DNA from: Chloroflexota bacterium
GTDB lineage: Bacteria; Chloroflexota; UBA5177; JANWHV01
Direction: 5' to 3'
NCBI GenBank assembly: GCA_025924845.1
Contig: JAICHN010000145.1
Location: 1 to 10,768, forward strand
Length of the DNA: 10,768 bases
Shown here: one piece after another, positions 5,687 through 10,768 of the stretch
How the letters are laid out: every line of letters starts with the position of its first letter
Position numbering within the stretch: the stretch's first letter is position 1
Made by a program: the position numbers and the translations under genes
The notes under the pieces: generated by a model
The model's input: only the letters and a program-made list of their open reading frames with translations
The model's database searches: none
What the model was told of the DNA's origin: nothing

Positions 5687-6739
5687 TCAGGCGGGTGCCG
5701 CGCTATCCGGTCCGGCGCTCTCAAGCAGGCTGTCGTCGTGAAGCAAGGCCCGTACTTCCTCCATGGTTACGCTTTCTGGAGGCAGCACGACATCAGAGGC
5801 TACCAACTCCTCGCGGCCAAGCTCGCTCCCCCGCGCTTTCGCGAGGCTCACCATCTGGTGAAGCAGTTCGTGGACGTGTTGCTCATCGCCCGCCCGCACC
5901 GCTTCCGTGAGTTGGTGGTCCAGCGCACGCAACTCTTCGACCTCAGGTGGGCCCAACCGGTATTGCCCACTGCCCTCCACCCGTACGATCAGCGAGCCGG
6001 CGGCCGGCGCCGCGCTAAGTTGCGGGACGGGCGCCGCACCCTGACCAAGCTGGGCCTTCATGGCGGCCAACTCGGCGTCGGCGCCGGCAGCGACGGTGAT
6101 GCGGTCAAGCTGGGTCTGCACGTCATCGCCGCCGGACAGGAGGTCGGGCAGCGTGCCGGCCGCCGTCAACTCGTCGATGGCGTTGGCTCGGGCCTGCATT
6201 GCCTCGGTCTTGTCCTGCGCACGCCGGACCGCGTCTTGCACGTCGCCCATCTCTTCCGAGAGCCCGGAGGCCGCCTCTCCTATGCGCACCTGGGCCTGGG
6301 CCGCCGTATACTGCGCCTTTATCGTCTCCTTCGTAGTACGGAAGGCCTCAATCTTGGCCGCAAGACGTTGCTCGCCTGCCTGCAGCTCTTCTTGCCGGTT
6401 CTCCAGGGCTTCCACCTGCGTCCGCATGCTCTGCAGCTGTTGGGTCACCTCGGCCTTCCGCATCAGGGCCAGCCTGGCCAGATCCTCACGGTTGGCCGCC
6501 AGTGCCTGCTGGGCTTGGCTATCGAAGCGGGCGGTATCCTGTTGCATATGGGCGAGTTGGAGCTGCAGACGCGCCTTGGCGGTCACCACATCGGCGATAC
6601 CCCGGCGTACATTTTGCAACTGTTCGACCTGTCGCTCGTAGGACAGATCAAGTGTTTCGTTGGGATTCTCGGCGGCGCCGAGCAAGGCATTCAGTCTGGC
6701 CTTGAAGATGGTCGAGATACGATCGAGCATGCTTGCCAT
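5687..6739 (-). CDS. PspA/IM30 (ESCRT-III-like) membrane-stress protein fused to a PspA-associated (PspAA) domain
   Basis: This 350-residue protein belongs to the PspA/Vipp1 family, which forms oligomers on the inner face of the membrane and supports it under stress. Residues 1-235 are the helical part: an amphipathic start MASMLDRISTIFKARLNALL, the ENPNETLD segment (25-31), long Gln/Glu/Ala-rich coiled-coil helices (about 35-185), and an ending near DAELAAMKAQLG (221-232). After a Pro/Ala linker (233-247) comes a compact domain (249-335) beginning SLIVRVEGSGQYRL and containing ELRALDHQLTEAV, ELVASDVVLPPES and TMEEVRALL. This matches the small PspAA protein normally encoded separately next to pspA. 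E. coli PspA is about 222 residues, so the extra length is the fused domain. AGGAGG lies about 6 bases before the ATG at 6739; the upstream extension to 6820 is not family-like. The gene is convergent with adk and has no pspB, pspC or pspF neighbour here. Confidence 0.93.
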   Translation of the reverse strand: MASMLDRISTIFKARLNALLGAAENPNETLDLSYERQVEQLQNVRRGIADVVTAKARLQLQLAHMQQDTARFDSQAQQALAANREDLARLALMRKAEVTQQLQSMRTQVEALENRQEELQAGEQRLAAKIEAFRTTKETIKAQYTAAQAQVRIGEAASGLSEEMGDVQDAVRRAQDKTEAMQARANAIDELTAAGTLPDLLSGGDDVQTQLDRITVAAGADAELAAMKAQLGQGAAPVPQLSAAPAAGSLIVRVEGSGQYRLGPPEVEELRALDHQLTEAVRAGDEQHVHELLHQMVSLAKARGSELGREELVASDVVLPPESVTMEEVRALLHDDSLLESAGPDSAAPA

Positions 6740-7165
6740 ATGAACCTCCTCTAGTCCCTCTCGGCCGGCACGGCCCACGGTGAGCACGCACTGGCACAGG
6801 TTCGGGCCCCGCCAGGCCACTGAGTTGCGGTGAGCTATCGTCCTACTCTAACCATACGCTGCCAAGGATAAGGAGCCTAATCAGTCCCTGGGCTTGCCTA
6901 TCGCCGGCTCTTGATGTCGCGTGCTTTGTAGAACAGTGGTGCGATCATGTTGAAGGGACGGCGTCGCGCCGGCCGCGGTATCGGCAGGAAGGTTGGAGAC
7001 AGGCAAGACGCGGGGTAGCCGGGTGGTATCATGGGCGCGTGTCGCGATCAACGATCTGCTCCCAAGGGATGAGGCGGCCCAGGTGCTGAGGGAAGCCGGC
7101 GCCTTCTTTAACAGTCAGGCACCACGTCAGGGCCGGCGCGGCACAAGGTAGAGGAGGCCAGGGCG
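6740..7165. other. Divergent intergenic region between pspA and the cupin operon
   Basis: About 425 bases with no gene I can support. It must hold the pspA promoter (minus) and the cupin-operon promoter (plus). The latter may be the extended -10 at 7024-7032. Other open frames lack binding sites. No sigma-54-type GG-N10-GC promoter with confident spacing was found for pspA. Confidence 0.4.
7024..7032 (+). promoter_or_regulatory. Possible extended -10 promoter for the cupin/oxidoreductase operon
   Basis: TGGTATCAT (7024-7032) fits TGn plus TATCAT, 5 of 6 to the -10 consensus. No good -35 element lies 16-18 bases upstream, which an extended -10 can tolerate. It would give a leader of about 130 bases before the small ORF at 7166. 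Confidence 0.28.
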
Positions 7166-7219
7166 ATGGAACGCACGGGGCAGGCTTTCGCCGGCTCCCG
7201 GCAAAGGGAGGAAGGATGA
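7166..7219 (+). CDS. Possible 17-codon leader ORF, translationally coupled to the cupin gene
   Basis: An ATG at 7166 is preceded by GAGGAGG (7151-7157) at 8 bases and opens a 17-codon frame (MERTGQAFAGSRQREEG). Its TGA at 7217-7219 overlaps the first cupin start as ATGA. The strong binding site and the overlap are what one expects of a coupled leader peptide. The peptide has no run of one amino acid that would suggest classical attenuation. It is short enough to be chance. Confidence 0.3.
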   Translation: MERTGQAFAGSRQREEG

Positions 7220-7617
7220 TGAGTGCGGGAAACCCCGGCATGCCTCGGACAGACCCGGTCGTCGCCGTGGATCACGGCGCCAAGAACCGGATGCCGTGGG
7301 GGTACATGCAGTGGCTCTGCAGCGGCACGCTCTTCGCCGATGCCCAGCAAACCTTCGGTTATGTCGAGATCGATCCGGGCCGGAAGAACCCCCGCCACTT
7401 CCATCCCAACAGTGACGAAGTCCTGTACCTACTCGAGGGCGAACTCGACCACAGTCTTGACGACGCCATGTACCATCTGGAGGCGGCTATGTCGATTCAT
7501 ATTCCGATGGGCGTCGCCCACGACGCCGTGAATCGAGGCGCCGGCGTAGCGCGGATGCTGGTCGCCTACCCCACTGCCGACCGGCAGGTTGTGATGTGCG
7601 AGGCCGGCCAGGAGTAA
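7216..7617 (+). CDS. Cupin-domain protein (small metal-binding beta-barrel)
   Basis: This is a 133-residue single-domain cupin. Motif 1 is exact: G55-x5-H61-x-H63-x4-E68-x6-G75 in PGRKNPRHFHPNSDEVLYLLEG. Motif 2 is P97-M-G99-VA-H102-DAV-N106, lacking only the leading Gly. H61, H63, E68 and H102 would bind Fe, Mn, Zn or Ni. Small cupins beside Gfo/Idh/MocA genes often act as sugar or polyol isomerases, epimerases or ligand-binding partners; the activity here is not determinable. Two adjacent ATGs occur at 7216 and 7219. GGGAGG (7206-7211) lies 4 bases from the first and 7 from the second, so the second may be the real start. It is first in a four-gene plus-strand operon, 62 bases before the first oxidoreductase. 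Confidence 0.85.
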   Translation: MMSAGNPGMPRTDPVVAVDHGAKNRMPWGYMQWLCSGTLFADAQQTFGYVEIDPGRKNPRHFHPNSDEVLYLLEGELDHSLDDAMYHLEAAMSIHIPMGVAHDAVNRGAGVARMLVAYPTADRQVVMCEAGQE

Positions 7618-7625
7618 AAAAGCCC

Positions 7626-7655
7626 TGAGGCGAGCGCGCCTCACGCCCCGCTCGC
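7626..7655 (+). promoter_or_regulatory. Two mutually exclusive hairpins between cupin and oxidoreductase genes
   Basis: Hairpin A pairs TGAGGCG (7626-7632) with CGCCTCA (7637-7643) around the loop AGCG. Hairpin B pairs GCGAGCG (7630-7636) with CGCTCGC (7649-7655) around 12 bases. They share 7630-7636 and cannot form together. They lie between the cupin stop and the AAAAAGGAG binding site of the next gene, so they could lower downstream expression or stabilise the cupin message. Confidence 0.35.
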
Positions 7656-7679
7656 TCCCCGGCGAAAAAGGAGACCCCT

Positions 7680-8759
7680 GTGACCTACCAGCGCCAGTAC
7701 GAACGTAGACTGCGGATCGGCGTGGTGGGAGTTGGGAGCCATGCCTACCGCAATATCCTCCCTGCCCTCCACTATCTGCCGGTCTCACTCGTGGCCCTCT
7801 GCGATCTCAACGAGGATCTTCTCGCCCGCACGGCGGCGGAATATCCCGGAACGGCCACCTTTACCGAAGCGGCAAAGATGTACGCGGCGATGAATCTCGA
7901 CGCCGTGTTGCTCGTGGCGGGATCGCGTCATCACCCCACGCTCGCCGTTGAGGCAATGCGAGCGGGCGTGCATGTCTGGATGGAGAAGCCTCCGGCGATC
8001 CGGGCCGCCGAAGTGGAGCGCATGATCGCGGCGCGCGGCAAGTTGGTCTGCGCGGTCGGCTTCAAGAAGGCACACATGCCGGCCGCGCGCAAGGCGAGGG
8101 AACTGCTGGATCGCCCGGAGTTTGGGCCGCTCCGCTCTCTCCTCTCCGTCTACCCAATGACTATGCCGGTGGACGGCGCCGGCGTATTGGCGCGCGGTGA
8201 GTCTCCCAACTGGCTCAACAATGGCTGTCATCCCCTTTCACTGATGGTGGAATTGGGTGGGCCGGTGCGCACTGTGACGACCATACTCGGGCCGGGCTTC
8301 CCCGTTGGACGCGGTGGCTCCCTGGAAGCGGCAGGCGGCGTGTACCTTCAGTACGTGAGCGGGGCAGTCGGTAACTTTCACCTCGCGCCCGCCGCCCTTT
8401 CCGGCTATCCGATCGAGCGGTACGAACTCTACGGCAGCCGACCCGTAGTCAGCATCGAAAACAGCTCCCGTGTCGCCTATCACCGAGGCATCCCCTTTGT
8501 CTATGCGGAAACACACGATTTCACCAGTCCCGGCCTCGATTCGGGGAGCGTCGTGTGGGAAATCGAGCATCGCCTCGCTACACTCGAAAACAAGGCGCTT
8601 TTCATTCAAGGGGTGTTCGATGAGCTGTTCGACTTCTGCGGGGCGGTCCTTGATCAGCGTCCCCTACGAACCACCGATCTGGAGTTTGCCCTGCATGTGA
8701 TGAGGATTTACGAAGGAGCGCTGGTGAGCGCCGGCCGACCGGTCGAGATCGAGGCGTAG
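7680..8759 (+). CDS. Gfo/Idh/MocA family oxidoreductase, copy 1 of 3
   Basis: This is a 359-residue NAD(P)-dependent oxidoreductase of usual family length. The N-terminal Rossmann domain (about 1-125) carries RIGVVGVGSHA (12-22) and CDLNE (41-45). The family Lys is in WMEKP (K103). The C-terminal alpha/beta domain (about 126-345) begins GFKKAHMPA. The second active-site region reads NWLNNGCHPLSLM. His is kept (H184), but the Asp four residues before it in inositol-dehydrogenase-type enzymes is Asn (N180), and the Asp after it is also absent. The start is GTG at 7680, supported by AAAAAGGAG (about 7664-7672). It is strongly similar to the next gene (21 of 35 residues identical over ERRLR...ALxD), so the pair arose by tandem duplication. 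Substrates of this family are sugars, inositols or their keto forms; which one applies here is unknown. Confidence 0.9.
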   Translation: MTYQRQYERRLRIGVVGVGSHAYRNILPALHYLPVSLVALCDLNEDLLARTAAEYPGTATFTEAAKMYAAMNLDAVLLVAGSRHHPTLAVEAMRAGVHVWMEKPPAIRAAEVERMIAARGKLVCAVGFKKAHMPAARKARELLDRPEFGPLRSLLSVYPMTMPVDGAGVLARGESPNWLNNGCHPLSLMVELGGPVRTVTTILGPGFPVGRGGSLEAAGGVYLQYVSGAVGNFHLAPAALSGYPIERYELYGSRPVVSIENSSRVAYHRGIPFVYAETHDFTSPGLDSGSVVWEIEHRLATLENKALFIQGVFDELFDFCGAVLDQRPLRTTDLEFALHVMRIYEGALVSAGRPVEIEA

Positions 8760-8768
8760 GGAGGGCCC

Positions 8769-9857
8769 ATGCAGCCGGTTACCTTCGCGTACGAAACGGA
8801 ACGTCGCCTGCGGGTCGCCTTCCTCGGCACCTCGGGCCATGCCTTCCGCAACTTTCTCCCTAACCTGCCCTATTTGCCCATCGAGTTGGTCGCCCTCTGG
8901 GATACCGACGCCGGACGCGCCGCGGCCTTCGCGCGCCAATTCGGCGCCGCCCGTGCGTACACCGACCTCGACCAACTCTTGGCCGAGGCCGCACCCGAGG
9001 CGGTGATGATCGGGGTCGAGGGTTTTGACGACGATGAACCCCGGAATGTCGCCCTGATGGCGCGCGCCCTTGAAGCGGGCTGCCATGCCTGGACCGACAA
9101 GCCGCTCGCCGCGAGCGTCGGCGCCGCCCGCCGCCTGATTACGCTGCGCGACCGCGCGGGCAAAGTCGCGGGCGTGGGGATCAAGACGATGTTCTATCCC
9201 GCGCACGTTAAGATGCGCGAGATCATCACCGACCCTGCCTTCGGGCGGCCAGGCTCGTTCACCACGCGCTACCCATTGCATCTCCCGGCGAAGGCGGGAC
9301 TCGCCGCGTCCGATCCTTCGATACGGAGTTGTCTTGGTCACCTATGGCACCCTTTCGGCACGGCGCTCCTCCTGCTCGGCCCCCTGGCGACGCTCAGCGT
9401 GGAGAGCGCCCCGAACGGTGGCGGCGGCGTGGCGACGGCCCACTTCCGCAACGGAGCCGTGGGCCTGTTTCATTTCAGCGCGGGGCAATCCGCCATGAGC
9501 CCGCTGGAGCGAACCGAGGTGATCGGCGAGGGAGCGAACGTGGTGGTGGAGAACGCCATGCGCCTCACCTACTATCGCAAAACGTCCATCGGTCCCTATG
9601 GGAAGACCCCAAGCTATATGGTTGGTGAGCAGACAGCCCCGCTGGTATGGGAGCCGGAGATGAGTCTCGGCCAGCTCTACAACAGTAACAACTTCATTCA
9701 GGGCTACGCACCAAGTATGCGCGCCTTTGTCGAGGCCGCGCTTGGCGGCTTGCCCCTGCGGCAGGGAACGCTCGAGGACGCGGTCGAAATCTTGAAGGTC
9801 TACGAAGTGCTGAGCAAAGGTAGGCGCGGCGTGGTTACGATTCCCGAGCCCAGCTGA
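8769..9857 (+). CDS. Gfo/Idh/MocA family oxidoreductase, copy 2 of 3, diverged motifs
   Basis: This is a 362-residue paralog of the preceding gene. The Rossmann loop reads FLGTSGHAFRN (18-28) rather than the usual GxGxxA/G, which may alter cofactor binding. The EKP Lys survives as TDKPLA (K111). The second-domain His region reads SCLGHLWHPFGTALLLLG: H194 is kept, but the position four before it is Gly (G190) and no Asp follows. The C-terminal part (WEPEMSLGQLYNSNNFIQGYAPSM...) aligns with copy 1. The start codon lies 9 bases after the copy 1 stop, with GGGAGGG between, so the two are surely co-transcribed. Either it acts on a different substrate, or it is a weakly active or regulatory partner of copy 1. 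Confidence 0.88.
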   Translation: MQPVTFAYETERRLRVAFLGTSGHAFRNFLPNLPYLPIELVALWDTDAGRAAAFARQFGAARAYTDLDQLLAEAAPEAVMIGVEGFDDDEPRNVALMARALEAGCHAWTDKPLAASVGAARRLITLRDRAGKVAGVGIKTMFYPAHVKMREIITDPAFGRPGSFTTRYPLHLPAKAGLAASDPSIRSCLGHLWHPFGTALLLLGPLATLSVESAPNGGGGVATAHFRNGAVGLFHFSAGQSAMSPLERTEVIGEGANVVVENAMRLTYYRKTSIGPYGKTPSYMVGEQTAPLVWEPEMSLGQLYNSNNFIQGYAPSMRAFVEAALGGLPLRQGTLEDAVEILKVYEVLSKGRRGVVTIPEPS

Positions 9858-9892
9858 GGACTCAAGAGTACAAGCAGGAAAGGCGCATCGGC

Positions 9893-10768
9893 ATGGCGGC
9901 ACGGGAAACATCCTTACGGGCAGGGGTGGTTGGGCTGGGCATCGGCGCACACCATGCGGCGGCCTATGCGGCGCATCCGAGCGTAACCCTGGCCGCCCTC
10001 TGCGACGGCAATCCGGATCGGCTGGCCGCCGCGCTCCGCCAATACCCGTCCGCGACCGGGTACACGGCGCTAGACGAGATGCTGGCGGGGGAGCGGCTTG
10101 ATCTGATAAGCATCTGCACCCCGGATTGGCTGCACGCCGAGATGGGAATCACCGCGCTGCAGGCAGGCGCCCATGCGATCTGTACGAAGCCGCTCACCAC
10201 GACCATCGAGGATGCGCGGGCCCTTCTCGCCGCGGCCGAAGCAAGCGGACGGTACCTGATGGCGGCGCACGAGCGTCGTTTCACTCCGCGGTCACGGGCG
10301 ATCAAGGCGGTGCTCGATCGCGGACTGCTCGGCGACCTCTTCTATGTGGCGATTGATTACTTTGACCACAAGGAACGCCAGTTCGATGCCGTACCGTGGT
10401 ATAAGAGCGCCGAGCATCCCCGCTCCGCCATGCTTGGCACCGGTTCCCACGCGGTGGACCTCGTGCGTTGGTTCGCGGGCGAGGTGGCCGAGGTCTGGGG
10501 GGTCGGCAATCATCTCGCCTATCCAGACTTTCCCGATGACGATTGCATGGTCGGCATCTTCCAGTTGGCCGGCGGCGCCATTGGCAAAGTAACCCAGACT
10601 TACGCGAGCATCCGCGGCATGGGCGAGCCCGAGTTGCGGATCACCTTGCATGGTACGAGGGGTTCGATCGAGGACGGAAAATTCATTTCCCGCGATCTGT
10701 ACGACAACGCACCGGGCCGTGATATCACGGGACGGAAACCCTGGCAGCCCCTGCCGGCGGTGCCGGAC
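9893..10768 (+). CDS. Gfo/Idh/MocA family oxidoreductase, copy 3 of 3, 3' truncated by window edge
   Basis: The frame opens at ATG 9893-9895, with AGGAAAGG (9876-9883) upstream, and reads without a stop for 292 codons to the right edge. It has RAGVVGLGIGAHHA (9-22) with a near-standard GxGxGxHH glycine loop, ALCDGNPDR (35-43), ICTKPLT (K99, so Lys is kept although the EK is TK), and a second-domain motif AMLGTGSHAVDLVRWF (H186, D189). The Asp four before His is Gly (G182). The rest (FISRDLYDNAPG...) is typical C-terminal beta-sheet sequence. It starts 35 bases after copy 2. It is not a close relative of copies 1 and 2 and belongs to the more standard H-x2-D-L-x-R-W branch. The family is usually 330-390 residues, so 40-100 residues are missing. 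Confidence 0.9.
   Translation, partial: MAARETSLRAGVVGLGIGAHHAAAYAAHPSVTLAALCDGNPDRLAAALRQYPSATGYTALDEMLAGERLDLISICTPDWLHAEMGITALQAGAHAICTKPLTTTIEDARALLAAAEASGRYLMAAHERRFTPRSRAIKAVLDRGLLGDLFYVAIDYFDHKERQFDAVPWYKSAEHPRSAMLGTGSHAVDLVRWFAGEVAEVWGVGNHLAYPDFPDDDCMVGIFQLAGGAIGKVTQTYASIRGMGEPELRITLHGTRGSIEDGKFISRDLYDNAPGRDITGRKPWQPLPAVPD

Noticed and set aside
5738..6754. Long plus-strand open frame (338 codons) antisense to pspA
   Set aside because: It lies entirely opposite the pspA coding frame. It is rich in Leu, Arg, Gly and His as expected of the antisense of a Gln/Ala-rich coiled-coil gene, and it has no binding site.
7020..7040. GGGTGGTATCATGGGCGCG, superficially like the T-box antiterminator core
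   Set aside because: The core bases of the T-box motif are not matched well enough, no specifier stem or terminator is visible, and a cupin/oxidoreductase operon is not a typical T-box target.
8664..9341. Minus-strand frame of 225 codons opposite the oxidoreductase genes
   Set aside because: It crosses the junction of two well-supported genes on the other strand and has no recognisable protein features.

Overview
This is a high-GC bacterial window of about 10.8 kb. It combines sugar-acid and polyol catabolism genes with a small block of membrane-stress, housekeeping and hypothetical genes. Strong GGAGG-type ribosome binding sites sit before almost every gene. A PspA protein carrying a fused PspA-associated domain, clusters of Gfo/Idh/MocA oxidoreductases, an enolase-superfamily dehydratase and a secreted protein resembling the RskA C-terminal domain together suggest Chloroflexota (Thermomicrobia-like) or a nearby high-GC soil or thermophilic lineage. 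That placement is inference only: there is no rRNA or other phylogenetic marker, and adk alone is weak.

Layout. (1) 1-2342, minus strand: an NAD-dependent SDR/epimerase gene (1437-2342) followed by a mandelate-racemase-type enolase-superfamily gene (143-1300), then the first codons of another minus-strand gene running off the left edge (1-67). This looks like an oxidative sugar or sugar-acid operon in which the SDR oxidises a sugar and the enolase-family enzyme dehydrates the acid. (2) 2343-4861: short genes and structured intergenic DNA. There is a secreted protein (2758-3276, minus), a small Cys/His-rich protein (3672-3974, plus) and a Cys4 membrane-anchored protein with an EF-hand-like DxDxDG loop (4224-4574, minus). 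A 20-bp hairpin lies at 2639-2692. (3) 4862-6739: a complete stand-alone adenylate kinase gene (plus) convergent with a 350-residue PspA-PspAA fusion gene (minus). (4) 7166-10768, plus: a cupin gene followed by three consecutive Gfo/Idh/MocA oxidoreductase genes. The first two oxidoreductases are clear paralogs and the third is cut by the right edge.

How it may work together. The right-hand operon looks like a redox module acting on sugars or inositols, using the cupin (isomerase, epimerase or binding protein) plus several NAD(P)-dependent oxidoreductases. The left-hand operon supplies another oxidation/dehydration pair. The central block is unrelated by function. No mobile element, CRISPR array, tRNA or rRNA was recognised. 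The most unusual items are the PspA-PspAA fusion, the altered catalytic motifs in the oxidoreductase paralogs, a possible translationally coupled leader ORF before the cupin, and several inverted repeats in the intergenic regions.
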